NCBI GenBank assembly: GCA_003427395.1
Contig: BFEA01000046.1
Location: 2,722,280 to 2,786,279 of the forward strand
Length of the DNA: 64,000 nt
Origin: Chara braunii
Taxonomy: Eukaryota > Streptophyta > Charophyceae > Charales > Characeae
Direction: 5' to 3'
Part shown: in pieces, positions 11,271 to 22,647 of the stretch
How positions within the stretch are numbered: position 1 is the first letter of the stretch
Layout: every line of letters starts with the position of its first letter
Translations under genes and position numbers: made by a program
Notes under the pieces: model-generated
What the model saw: only the letters and a program-made list of their open reading frames with translations
The model's database searches: none
What the model was told of the DNA's origin: nothing

Positions 11271-11316
11271 AGGAAAACAAGGAAAGAGAAAATAAGCATT
11301 GAGGTTCTGTCATCAC

Positions 11317-12391
11317 CTCGTTCCAACGCACTGGTTACCTGTGAATGACCTGTCTTGAATTTCAGACTTGTGGAACAAACCGAGAACCTCTTCAATGCAG
11401 GAATGAGAACTTTGGGGCAGTGAACCCTCCAAATCGTCATAAATCTGGAACGGGAAGGAAGAGTCTTCTTCGTGTAAAGCGCTTTGCAGTCTCGCTTGAA
11501 GAAATCATACACGTCTCTTCGTTGGAGAGTATCTGAAAGATGAAACTGGTTGCTATTCGGCATACTCTTAGTGTTAAATCGAAAATATTCATGCAACCAG
11601 GCCAGAATTTGTTGTGATGAAGCAGATAATCCGACTGAGACTTTGTTTGCATGCTCGTACAACACTAGTCCATCTCTGAAGTCTTTGCGTAGCCTTGCAA
11701 CACGTGTAGTCGAGCATCTGTACAACTTTCCCCACGCTTTTGTGCAAACCTTTATGCCGTTGAATGTCACTTTTAACACCTGTAAATCTCCATCATCGGA
11801 TAAATACGATGCAACCCTCATCTCTGCGAGAAGGAAGTTGACTTGCTTAGGTTGTTTCATCGCCCAAAATTTTTCTTGCTTGTAGAAAACATCTTCTACC
11901 ATGAACTTCATGTAACATTTGGCCTTGCAGCAATTTTTCTTGAGAACTACTTCGACATTCTTCATGTTCACGTGGTAGTTAGCTTTCTTGTTGTACACAC
12001 GTACGTTTTTGCCGCGCTCTCCCAAGTTGTAAGGAGGTTTCTCGCTCTTGCTTGATTTGTTGTACAATCCTCTTCTCACCTCTTGTGCCACTATCTGCTT
12101 CGCTTCTCCTAAAAGTTTTCCAGATAGACTCTTCGTGAACATGTCCACATCAACTTCTGACGCGTCCTTTACTTCATTGTCCTCATAGTCTGTGTCTTCT
12201 GATTCCTCATCCTCGCTCAATTCCTCCTCCTTGTCATCGTCGTTTGATTCCTCCTCCTTGTCATCGTCATCGTTTGATTCCTCCTTCTCGTCATCGACGT
12301 CACTCGATTCCTCCTCCTCATTGTCGTTGTCACAGAATTCTTGCACAATACAATTGTCGCACATTTCTTTCACAACAAAGTTTTTGCTCAA
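11317..12391 (-). CDS. DUF7869-family protein, exon 1 (N-terminal part)
   Basis: An open frame of about 358 codons to the proposed donor. Residues 20-110 are dominated by Asp/Glu runs, coded by an imperfect GAT/GAG repeat. Next come a basic Cys segment (KKNCCKAKCYMKF), GIKVCTKAWGKLYRCSTTRV, a WLHEYF motif, and RFMTIWRVHCPKVLIPALKR followed by CSTS, where the family usually has CxxC. The frame's first codon is TTG, not ATG. The true start must be the Met at about residue 10 or lie in an upstream exon. The donor GAG|GTGATG at 11317/11316 is chosen because it leaves phase 1, matching the acceptor at 10180, and gives the usual family spacing from the Cys motif to the KHR segment. Confidence 0.65.
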
Positions 12392-12507
12392 GTGGTGTAC
12401 ATTGTCGATCTCTCTAGATTGTTCGCCTTACGCGTTTGGGCACAAACGCTTCCTTGGGCGCTCTATCTGGATTGTACTCCCACTTTTGCCAGTTGCGCAG
12501 ACACCTT

Positions 12508-12657
12508 TCACCATGTTTGTCGCTCGCTCTGGCGCAATAACCGTTTTTGTTGTTGTCTTCGATCGTGGGCGCTGTCGAGCGCATCGGTCCGGCACTGCTC
12601 GTGGCAGCGCAGGACCCTCTCGGCCGCTTCACGCAGGAGTTGGACTAACCTTGTCAT
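12508..12657 (-). CDS. short reading frame at the unit/gene junction (hypothetical)
   Basis: A 49-codon ATG-to-TGA frame reading MTRLVQLLREAAERVLRCHE and on, amphipathic and helix-like. The same frame is recognisable at 60702-60796 with conservative changes (LVQLLRDAAERV...CQTDAID), but without the ATG. It lies where the long repeat unit meets the DUF7869 gene, so it may be a 5' exon or leader peptide. An AAG|GTTAGT donor-like site lies inside its first codons. An overlapping frame at 12414-12632 contains NPDRAPKEAFVPKR, also basic and plausible as an exon. Neither can be chosen from sequence alone. Confidence 0.35.
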   Translation of the reverse strand: MTRLVQLLREAAERVLRCHEQCRTDALDSAHDRRQQQKRLLRQSERQTW

Positions 12658-13292
12658 GAACACGCAGATGGAGCTTCCTTAGGCCGCTCCGGCCTAGTGC
12701 GCCAGCCATACCTCTCGCGAGCCCCTACGACAGGATAGGGCCTACGCGAGGCAGAACTTACCTCCACCTTACGGGAGCTGTCACCTCCCTTCGGTGGGTG
12801 TATCCCCGCCGAGCTACCAGTCCACAGTACGAAAGCTACTTGGTTGCAACCGCAGAGGTGGACCAGCTGAGGGCGTTTCTCGTTCGCTGTAGTATAGGGG
12901 GTACGCGCGGTAGCATGCCCATCGGACCCGCACGCGAACCGACATCTTGGGGGTCTGAAGTTCCAAGCGTGGTTCGTCGTCTGTCGGCTAGGACGCATCC
13001 CACTCACCACGCATACAATGCTCTACGATACAAAAGGGAACACACACACACATATATGTGAGACGACACAACGCAAACAACGCGACAACGCTCCTAGCCC
13101 CTAGTAGTCGTCCCATAACCTTTCGATGCGGAAATCGAATGGGCGTCACGTGCGAGGCTTAGTATAAGTATCGCGCGGACACGGGGCTACTCATATTGAC
13201 TCGCAATGCAAGTGTACACAAGCGGTCACAATGATAGCGTACTATGTAATATCCATACTCACGTGGCCCTCGTCAATCTTGAGGGTCGCGTT

Positions 13293-13308
13293 CGACACTC
13301 AGGTGTCG
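13293..13308. repeat. conserved tail hairpin of the F3 module
   Basis: CGACAC-N4-GTGTCG is a perfect 6-bp stem. The same stem with another tetraloop is present at 60070-60085 and 63818-63833. Confidence 0.85.
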
Positions 13309-13970
13309 GCTGACAAGCGCCTTGAGGGACAATCTCTCGACGCCAGACAACCGCCATGTGCGGTTGGAGACCACACACTCTTCTGCACCTTGTCCAGAGG
13401 GGTTGAGTAGACAGCTTCAAGCTGTCGTGGCGGTCGAATATCAAGGGGTTTGACTTTGACGGCTGCCACGGACTATAACGTCCAATTAAAAAAGCTCAAA
13501 AAAAGAATTTACTCCAACTCACATTGGTTTAGTGGGGTCCAAAAATGAAATGGTTAGGCGGACTCAAACGGCGCGCGCGCGGGGGAGGCCCGCACCCAGA
13601 CCCCCAGGCTACCCGATGTCCGAGGAAATGACAGTCCGTACACGGGTTTCCATAGGCCGACTGGGGCTAGTCCTTCACCCATGTGTCGCTTTGCGGTACC
13701 AGGAACCCGAGCCTATCAGCCATATCGCGTCTTTGATCTCGCCGCCTGACCCATAACTTTTAGTGCAAAAGTCGGCGAGTGCTGCGTGCAAGGGCTTAGT
13801 ATAACATCGTGCGGGCGCAGCACCCACACATACCAATTCGCTATGCAGCTCTACGTGAGTATTTGCGATGACAACGCATTATATGGTGCCAATACCCAAA
13901 TGGCCGGTTCTGAGCCTTGGGGTTATTTCCGACGCTCGGGCATTGGCTGAAGTGCGCGCAACAAGAGGGT

Positions 13971-14269
13971 NNNNNNNNNNNNNNNNNNNNNNNNNNNNNN
14001 NNNNNNNNNNNNNNNNNNNNNNNNNNNNNNNNNNNNNNNNNNNNNNNNNNNNNNNNNNNNNNNNNNNNNNNNNNNNNNNNNNNNNNNNNNNNNNNNNNNN
14101 NNNNNNNNNNNNNNNNNNNNNNNNNNNNNNNNNNNNNNNNNNNNNNNNNNNNNNNNNNNNNNNNNNNNNNNNNNNNNNNNNNNNNNNNNNNNNNNNNNNN
14201 NNNNNNNNNNNNNNNNNNNNNNNNNNNNNNNNNNNNNNNNNNNNNNNNNNNNNNNNNNNNNNNNNNNNN
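13971..14269. other. assembly gap (299 N)
   Basis: A run of N inside the inverted F3 module, next to a long C-run that begins at about 14286. Frames drawn across it are meaningless. Confidence 0.99.
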
Positions 14270-15699
14270 TTCCTGCCCTTTGTGCCCCCCCCCCCCCCCC
14301 CCCCCTTTTCTAGTCGCCCCAACCCTCGATTAGGCCCTTCGTACACGGGCACCCCAGGCCGCGCTAGTACCCCTATGTAGGTACACATACATACGTACAT
14401 ACATGTATAAAGGGAATAATTATGTGACGATCACTTCTCACAATCATAGTGGGTCCCCTCCTAGCCATACATATATGCACGACCGCAAGGCAGTCCAACC
14501 AAAACCCCAAGTCACTGAACATACCTGCAATCACATCAAAAGTCAAACAAGAGTCCACGCACTACACGGAGTCAACCCCAACCAGTTCCTATACTTATAC
14601 CCCTCCCTTAAGCCATGCAAGCCCCAACCTCCTGCCAACCAACCTTAGTTAAATACTCAGTACCTTTGTTAAATGACCATTCAATAAAAGTCTGGGTGAA
14701 ACCTTAACGAAACAGAAAATCACCAGGGCTAAAGCCTTTTAAGGTTGAGTATTGGGAGCGAGTTGAGGTTGAGTCGAAGACCGACGAATCGGCAACCGAC
14801 CTCTTATCAACGATAACAGCAGATGATCCTCAAGGGATCAGCTGGACTTAGTCCAAGTCCTGAATCAGATCGATCAAGCTGGCCTGTAACACAAGACAGG
14901 TCAACGCCCAAGACTAAATCTGTAAGCCTTATGCGAACTATCTTCTATATAATGGTCTCATCTAACCTTCTGGTAGCCAACTAGGTCCAATCCTAGTCCT
15001 AAGTCAGGGCTCAAAGAAAAGGTAGACCTTTGGCTGGGTTTCCCCTATACAGAGTGGACTGCCAACTCTGCCACCTTTCATAATATAATCTAACTCCTCT
15101 AAACTAAGGAAATTTCAGCAGCGCTTCCCGTAGCAAAACTGCCTTTCCAGAATTTATATAAGCCTGAATATAAAAACAGGAATAGTCTTTGACTTTCTAA
15201 AACCCAATTTTGTCTAACTCCCTTAATTAACAAAATTTTGGGCTGGACTCCTTTTAGAAAGGGGGACTTCCCAGATTCTTACTAATCCATATATGATTCA
15301 GACAGTTGAACTTTTGGAAGGTCAGAGATTTGTCTAACTCCTTGGATTTGCACAAATTTCGGCAGCGCTTCCTGTAGAAAAAGTGGCTTACCAAGATTTA
15401 TACAAGCCCAAGTATAAGAACATATATCAGAAAATGAAAAAATCGATCTAAGTAAAAAAAAGCTATCACAGAAAATGCGGGAATTGAATCTAACTCCTAC
15501 AACTCTAGCACGTGGCGAGCCTCTACAACAACTATGTATCAACTCAAACTCTGACTAGGTAGTGATGCCACTCAGTCACATGCAGGTCAAACAACAAAGG
15601 TAAGTACTCTCACCATCCCAGGTTGGTTCAACAGTCATTAGTTCATAGTCTTTCAATTATTTAACACTTTACACCCTGCTTACATAGGGCATTGGGATT

Positions 15700-16530
15700 G
15701 GCTATTCGTCTCAGAAACAATGTCAGCCTTCTGTCTTAATTATACACGAATAGGTTGCACAACTACTTTTCTCTTCATTGGGCATATGACTAAGCCATTC
15801 ATCTTAGAAACCATGCTTAGTCGCTCTGAACTGTTTAAATAGCCAAGTTATATATACCTTTCTGCACCTTAGTCTTCAAAAAGAGGGCGTAGGGTTGAGT
15901 CATTCATCTTAGAAACAATGCCCAGCTTGCCTAGGTTACCTTCAGTTATAACTCTTGATTATGCTCTCTTTGTTTGTGATAAGGCTATAGTCAGGCCATT
16001 CATCTTAGAAACAATGCCTGACTAGCCTTGTTTCTATATAAGTACATATATATACCACATTATAGAGAATCCTATTCCTTCATCCTCATTATGGTCGTGA
16101 GGCCTCAGACTCAGACCATTCATCTTAAAAACAATGTCTAGTCCTCTGGCCCTGAATCCTCCCTCAGCACAAAAAAACTATCAAGGAGAGATGAGTTATT
16201 CATCTTAGAAATAATGCTCAGCTCTCCCCTTTTCAACACACAAAAAAAACAGAGTACCCTAGGTCTGACCCAGAGACTGTTCAGAAACCACCCAAGTAAA
16301 ACAGCGGCCAGATCATTCATCTTAGAAACAATGTCTGGCCCTCAAAAGTCAAGCAAGTAATACCCCTCAGAAATAAGTAGCCAGACCATTCATCTTAGAA
16401 ACAATGCCTGGCACAATAAAAAAAAAAACACAGCAACCAAGTCATTCATCTTAGAAACAATGCTTGGTTCTTCAGAAAACAGAACAAAACACAGTGGTCA
16501 GGTCATTCATCTTAGAAACAATACCTGACC
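15700..16530. repeat. array of ten stem-loops with a constant 19-nt loop
   Basis: The loop CATTCATCTTAGAAACAAT, or a one- to three-base variant, recurs ten times. Each is flanked by different complementary arms: GACTAAGC/GCTTAGTC (15788-15822), AGTCAGGC/GCCTGACT (15989-16023), GGAGAG-a-TGAG/CTCA-g-CTCTCC (16185-16227), GGCCAGA/TCTGGCC (16306-16340), AACCAAG/CTTGGTT (16435-16469) and GGTCAGGT/ACCTGACC (16496-16530). Weaker or bulged ones lie at 15700, 15894, 16108 and 16380. Arms vary and still pair, which points to selection or a copying mechanism acting on structure. Confidence 0.9.
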
Positions 16531-17060
16531 CTATAAGACCCGTTCAATTGCAAGCAAAACCGCCTTCCTCCCAACCTTCCCCATGATGCATCCCTTTGTG
16601 ACAATCTGCTTTCCGACAAACAAGAAACTGAAACTACCATTATACAAGCATTCCTTTAGGTAGTCTGATTTGTGTCCTGAAAGTCAATCCCAAAAAGTCA
16701 AAGTAGAGGTTGCACTCAGCATAGTCAATCAATACATGGGGAGGAATGTAGATAGGGGTTATACTGGTTTTACAGGGACAAGCAAAGGTTACCTCTGAGT
16801 TCTCTGCCTCCCGAACTCCTCTTGAGTTCCGGCAGGGCTCCCGCAATCGGTGGGGCAACCTCCCACAGAGGCCTTGGCGCGGATTACGGGTTGCAATCCC
16901 GCCTGCCGCCTTCCTCTCCAAACTAATGGACTAGACTAAGAGTGAGAAGGGCAGAAGAAGAAACATTAAGTCTCTCAGATACAAGGGGGGTGCACCTCAG
17001 ACTCGCATGAGAGGGCCTTGATGTCTTCTGCGCCTGAGGGCCCCGCAATAATGGCCAAAT

Positions 17061-19705
17061 ACAACAGCTTGGTCAGCTCCCAAAGTCAAACAACAGACTC
17101 CGACTCTTCTGACAGACTCCCCTACCACAGTGGTAGCCCCCCCCTCTTGCGCTACCCCACTCTCCAACCAGCCTTCCGTTCAGCCCAACCTCAGTCATCC
17201 AACACTAAACAACCATATCCAAGTGTTGCAGCAATTTGAAGTGGGCTCAACAGCCACTACTGTGCAACAAGCCACAACGACCCTTTGTGCGCAGTCAACA
17301 AGGACAACAACCGTGCACAGTTGACACGGCTACTCCAGCAACGGCACCGCGGTCGGCAATAAGTGCGGCAGCTACGGTATCAGAAACCCAAACGCTGTAG
17401 GTAGCGGAGCAATCTGCAGATAGTAGTTCACAGCGCAGTTTTGACGGTCACAGGCCAACGCAGCAGAGGGCGCCTATCCTCCGCCTACTGTAACAACTCA
17501 CCTTCCGGTGCCAACTCGCCGCCTCCAGCCCTCAGTAACGCAGTCCGCGGGACACAAATGTTGTCTGTAGCCAATGGTACCGCCGGTAGAAGCGTTTTGC
17601 CATAACCAAGGGCAGTTGGCAGTATCCCCTCCCTGCACGGTCTGGCTTCTTCCTTAAGTCTGGGCACCTCTCCTTAGACTGGTTGCTGCCGTACAGCAAT
17701 CTGAACCGCAGGTAGCTTCGCGGAGCCTTGACATGACACTGTACCCATAGCACTTTGCACGCAGTCACAAGGTGTCGTGGCAGCCTATAGTAGCATCCCT
17801 CACCCGCCACCCATACCTTGTTTGTACAACAACTCAAAACCCCGTAGAACACCCAAGAAAACTCGGTTGCACAGAGGGCTGGTACAACCAGACCGTGCAC
17901 ACCGCAACCACTTCCGCAGCAAGGCACAACACAACCAACAGCACAATGCGGCTTCAGCGACCCCGGTAGTCAGTAACAAGCACAACAGCCATTGCAAGTA
18001 GAACTACCGCTGGCTCGCCAGTAACAGAACAACACCAGGTATCGTAGCCAGGATGCGCAGTGCGGAGCGACTTCTCAAACACACGGTGTTGGTAGTAGCC
18101 TCTCTCGCAACTCTACCACCGTTCAACTCTTGCAGTACCTCTTCCCGCAGCCCAAACACCTCCCTCACACTACACCATTTGCTACTCGACACAAAGCAAC
18201 AATCCTCCCTTTTCAGGTGGCTTTCACTCTTTGACAACACAGTAACCCGCAATAGTGCTATAGCAGATTCCACAGTTAGAGACCAGCCGCAAGACACGCA
18301 GTCACAGAGCAATGATATGTTATATCACGATAGCATGCGGGAGCCACAGCTTGTAACAGTCTAAAGCACAGCCATCGAGACGGGCCCAGCCGCAGCCAGC
18401 GTGTCAATCACGATACTCAGGTGGCATAGCAACGTTGTTGCCTATACAGCGGTCGGTCAACAACTGTAACAGCAAAGCACCGCTGCACTGTGCTTCAAAA
18501 CCAACATCCCACGGATAGACTATTGCCACTACAATAACGGAGATCCAAACTACAATGCACCAGTTCGAGATCAGTCAGTAGGACTGACTCGAGGCTTAGT
18601 CGCAGGCAGCTCAGAGACCGAGCAACAGGGGTTCGGTCATCACACTTGCCATCAGCTATGGACACGGCAACTTTGCGTAATAACGGAGCGCAACAGCGCC
18701 CTGTAACAGTGAGTGACGAATCGGTCAACCCGAAACCGTCGACTACAACCTCTTATTTTCCTTACCCCCCTCTCTTTTTTCTGTATAGTAGTCACGCACT
18801 ACTTCTTCTACTTACTCCTATGATAACTCCCGCATCTATCTCACAGTAGATTTGTATTCGGCCTGGCCTAAAACCCTCAAACCGCCTGTTCCCCCTCACC
18901 ACCCTATCAAGGAACGAGTCGGGTTCACGTCCTCTGCCCCGCCACCTCCATTCTCTTCGACGTCTCTGCGCGCAGCCCCTCTGACTGCTAACTCACGTTC
19001 CGCCAATTCTCCAGCCGTTCAGAGTTCACTAACTGACTCGCCTAGACCAACACCCCCGGATCCATCGCTTCACCTGCCCAACTTGACCAAGGGGCGGGCA
19101 AGTTATCTACCCACAACCACGCTCGACACATTCCCCGCCATCTCCATCCTCAGTTCTGCCTGCATCAGCACCGCCTCGCGTCCGACTTCATCCCTCGCCC
19201 TGTCCCCTTACCTTTCCTTTGCCGCTCTCCTGCTGCGCCCCGCCCGCTGCCTCTCTTCGCCCGTCTCAGCGCCCGTCTCCATCGGGCTTGGCACTGCAAT
19301 CAGCCCAGCCACGGCTCTCCTTCAACCTCGAAGGCACCTGGCGCGGTGTCGGAGGGCACGACTTCCCGGCCCTCGTCTGTGTACCAAGCCCTGCTTGGTA
19401 CCAGTTCTTGTACCAGCTCCCCGTTTTGATGTTCCAGCCTGTAGATATATAATGGACCCCTGTTGTCCCTAGCACCCAAGCTGTGCCTTGGCATGGACCA
19501 GTCCCAGTGGCAGTACCCCCGACAAAAAGGGGTGCGCCACAGGACTTCCGTTGGTCCACGCAGGCTCGGCGCCCTGCTGTACAGCAGAGCACGATCGGCC
19601 TGTGGCCGTGGTGGCCGCCGGGCTCGCCCTGGGACGCGGAAGTGAAAGGACTGGCGCGGTCTTTTCTGTCGTATGCCGAAATCCCCTGTACAGGGTTATG
19701 GGTTA
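17061..19705 (-). mobile_element. upstream half of the inverted long unit (F1-like)
   Basis: 17061-18740 is rich in CAA/CAG/GCA triplet-like sequence, like 56390-56720 in the other orientation. 18850-19500 is GC-rich and non-coding in appearance. On the minus strand the unit begins near 19705 with sequence around a CCCTGTACAGGG palindrome (19684-19695), followed by a CGACAGAAAA stretch that matches the F1 start. Open frames here are compositional and not conserved. Confidence 0.5.
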
Positions 19706-19829
19706 GGTGCACGAAATAAAGGTCGCTAAAAAGAGAGGAAGCAAAGCGCCGAATTTGAACTCACTTTAGTTCTGGGAAAATCCAGCGGCTTCGGGCCACT
19801 GTGATGTTACGATCCCCTTTCCATTTTTG

Positions 19830-20700
19830 CTTACTGATTGTTATTATTATTATTATTATTAATGTTATTACTTAATTTCCCAAATTTTCAGTTTCCCACT
19901 TGTCGGTCTGTCACTTCGCAGGGGAGGCCATCGATTCGGGTTTTCGAACTGCAACTGCAGCCTTATGGCCTGGGGCTCTACTTACCCTTGTATATCGCCT
20001 GTACTAGACTCGTTCGTCCAAACCCTGTAGCGGGACCCCGATGGCCAGGTAAAGAGGCAGATACAGTAAGGACTAAAAGGAAAAAGAAAAAAAAAAAAAA
20101 AAAAAAAAATGGTAAAAAGAAAGAAAAGGAACGAGAAAAATTGAAAGTCGGGTGCAAGATTTGTGCGTGAACGTGGATCGCTGTTCAGGCAAGGGTGCTG
20201 CGCGGAGAAATTTTGGGACGCCACCCTTTCCTTTTCAGCGATTAATATTATTATTATTATTATTGGTATTATTATTATTACTTTATTACTATTTAGTTTT
20301 CTAAATTTGGTTTTCAACCTGTTGGCTTATCCTTTCGCGGGAAGCCAACGGTTCGAATTTCGAAGCCAACAGTTCGTAGCCTAAGTAGGCCGACCTTGCA
20401 TATACTATCCGCGGGTGAGCCCTGATCTGGCTCTGTGCGATGAGACCCCAAAAGAAGGGTGACCCGCGGCCACATTCGTATGAGGCCTATCACCCCCCTG
20501 TGCAGGGTCATAAGCCACCTCCTTGCCATCGAACATGGGTACCCGATGAAGATGGGCATGCGCTGCTATTTAAGAACGGAGAAGTGACTTCTAGTACTCC
20601 GTTATGGGACCACGGCGCAAAACCTGCAGTGATATTGCTGGGGTCTGGGACTGACAAGTGAGAATTTAATACGTGATCGACCGTTGGGTTCTGGGTTGAG
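19830..20700 (+). repeat. two diverged LTR-fragment copies with ATT repeats
   Basis: Two similar blocks lie in series. Each has an (ATT)n tract (about 19838-19870 and 20243-20282), then TTTCTAAATTT or TTCCCAAATTTTC, then a TTCGC-GGGG hairpin-like stretch. 38800-38900 has a similar order (TTTTTACTTATTATG, TTCTAAATTTTG, TTCCGAGGCCGAT). An A-run at about 20091-20109 separates them. Confidence 0.5.
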
Positions 20701-22581
20701 TATTAGTTTTTGAAAGTTAATTATTTATCCATTGTTATAAAATTCTTGAGAAGCGGTGGAGTCTGAAAAGGACTAATGAAAGTTCCTCATTCAGAATGCA
20801 GAGGAAAGCCCTATAAAAGGGAGAGGGAGTTGAGATATCGTCCGCGACCAGTCGCCTGGTGGTGTAGTCTGTACTGCGAGTTCTTGTGGGGAGTGGTCTA
20901 CTATAGGAAGTCGACGATCTAGTGTTGTGTTGTCTATCAAACGGGGCAGGCTATTCTGAGTGGCAATGGCACTACACGACGATAGGCCTGGCTGCAGGCG
21001 GCACACGGTGCGCTGGGTTCCAATGTCGGGTGAAGGCCCTCTGATTACGACGGCCCTGAACTATGATGGGGGAGAAAGAGTCCGACTGAAGGTCTGCATA
21101 GAAGGGGGGAGAGAGGAGGAGATGCGAGGTGATTAGAGGCTGCAGGCTGCCATTTCCGAAGCGCGCAACAGGGCGGAACGGAGGTGCAGACGAGATGGGG
21201 TGACCCTGGGCTTGAGAGTGACTGTCATCTATCATGAGACCGAGTCATCAACTGGGACCGAGACAAGAGAGGAACAACATAATGAGAGAGACTCATTTGG
21301 AGAAAGCAAAATGAGTGAGGCGGACCGAGAAACGGATCTCTGGTCCTAGAACAGACCCGAGGAGATCCAGAAACACCACCGAGCCGCGAAGCTGGTGGAG
21401 AAGGGACCCGAGGCCAGCTCACGACAGTTGACTCTCAGGGGCCGCGGGACTAGAGGCCGCGAGACCGGAGGAAAACAGAGTAAAGGTAAGAGACGGGTGT
21501 GAGGTAAAGGGAGAAGGGGGATCGACACGCGTGGAGAGAGGGCGCGCAACAGGTCAACAAGAAGGGACGAGAGCTAAAAGTACGGGTGCGAGATGTTGAC
21601 GTCAACTGGACAGCAGTGTGTGAAGTGAAGTAGGACATGAGCTTGCAGAGTGCGGGAATGTCAACTGCTTCTTGCATGCTCGCGTAAAGTATCGACACTT
21701 GTGTGTCAGTTGTTGTCTGCACACTCAAGTGACATGGCTACAGCTGCCGCGAGGACGACAACATAAGACTGAAGGGGGAGCCTGTCGGAACCACGTGAGA
21801 AGAGTCCATTAAGGGAAGTTGGTTTGCAGGGTGTGGAGTAGGCTGCAACTCGATCCGTTTGCCGCGTGCTGAGCGAGGTTACTCCCTGTCACGGATGCGG
21901 GTAAACAACTTTTCAGTAAGGCATGGGCTATAATCACCTGGTAATTAGTGCGTGACCAGTGAGAAGCCGAGTTGGTTCTTGCGTGAGCAGGGGGAGACTC
22001 GACTCATCTACTATGATTGGCGTATATGTGATATGTATGGTCGTGAGGAGGGAGTCGTGTGCGGATTAACAAGAAAGAGGCTTGAGCGAGGGCTCGAGAG
22101 TACAGGTGACAAAACGAGTGGGATAAGTCAAGGAGGTCTACGCGTGTAAGCTCATCTTCACGCCAAAGGGTCCGAGCAAATGGCAGCCCATGACCGAGTC
22201 AAACGCTCAGTGAGATGAACATTGGGGTTCTTCACTAGAAAGGATGTCTGAGTTATAAAGACGTGTGAGAGAGGTTCTGCTTACCGGGCGTATTCGCGCT
22301 GATGATCATCTGCTTTCCATCACCCTCAAGTGGTTTCCAGGAGGCAACGGAGAAAGCAATCAAGGGTCGTTGACACGTCTTCTGATATGACTGTCATGGT
22401 CGAGCCTTCAGATAAGATGCAGCCTTTTACGAAAAATGATCCCTTTTGTTCTCACTAGTTTTTGTCCCCCTCTTAGTTCGAGTAAACGGTGCGATTGATT
22501 GTCATTGACAGATCATGTCGCATAGTGACAAAAGAAAATTGAGTTCCTCAGTAGACTGTATAAATAAGCGATTAAGGGAGT
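20701..22581. other. no gene seen
   Basis: Mixed-composition sequence with only short open frames and no recognisable motif. Probably decayed transposon sequence. Confidence 0.5.
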
Positions 22582-22647
22582 AGCCTCGGTTTGTAACAAC
22601 GTTTGAAATGAACTAGCCTCGGTTTGTAACAATGTTTGAAATGAACT
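22582..22647. repeat. 33-bp tandem duplication
   Basis: Two adjacent 33-base units beginning AGCCTCGGTTTGTAACAA, differing at one position (C to T). Confidence 0.95.

Larger units (their letters stand above)
10180..11316 (-). other. intron 1 of the DUF7869 gene
   Basis: It begins with GTGATG and ends with a pyrimidine tract and GCGCAG. It contains two AG/GAA microsatellites and a diverged internal tandem duplication (about 10640-10980 against 11030-11290). Short TTATAGGGCTATAA-like palindromes lie near 10290 and 10975. An alternative donor at 11339/11338 (CAG|GTAACC) has a better consensus but the wrong phase. Confidence 0.6.
8556..12391 (-). pseudogene. DUF7869-family gene, three exons, broken
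   Basis: This is the whole locus on the minus strand: exon 1 (12391-11317), a 1137-bp intron, exon 2 (10179-9295), a short intron, and exon 3 (9183-8556). Family landmarks appear in order: an acidic N-terminus, a CC-x2-C region, VCTKAW, WRVHCPKVLIPALKRF, MIIDGMDQSKT, LTLDNTSKENKN, GHTHEDIDQMF and GKPYHIGKV. I know this layout from multi-copy DUF7869 proteins of charophytes, mosses and some animals; their function is unknown. Exon 3 has in-frame stops at 9056, 8927 and 8669, and the second exon junction is off by one base, so this copy is probably inactive. The region just upstream is the end of the long hairpin-bearing repeat unit. Confidence 0.75.
12570..17060 (-). mobile_element. hairpin-array repeat module (F3), inverted copy
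   Basis: The reverse complement matches 57086-60796 and 60900-64000 in order. It shows the GGGCCCTCAGG...AAGGCCCTCTC start, the GGCGGCAGGC...GATTGCAACCCG block, the stem-loop array, the GATAACAGGTCGGTTGCCGA block, and the GTCAAAGTCAAACCCCTTGA and TCCGGCCTAGTGCGCC tail. The copies are diverged but clearly one family. A 299-base N gap interrupts it. It encodes no recognisable protein until its very end, next to the DUF7869 gene. Confidence 0.8.

Noticed and set aside
13868-14400. Frames of about 170 codons crossing the N gap
   Set aside because: Most of each frame is N.
15700-16530. A CRISPR-like array (regular repeats with variable spacers)
   Set aside because: The repeated part is a hairpin loop and the variable parts pair with each other across it. 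Spacing is irregular and the genome context is eukaryotic.
18852-19472. 206-codon plus-strand Ser/Pro/Ala-rich frame
   Set aside because: It lies in the GC-rich LTR-like part of the inverted unit and is not conserved in the other copy.
20345-20365. A tRNA B-box-like GGTTCGAATTTC
   Set aside because: There is no A-box or acceptor stem at the required distance. It is part of a local GAAGCCAAC hairpin.
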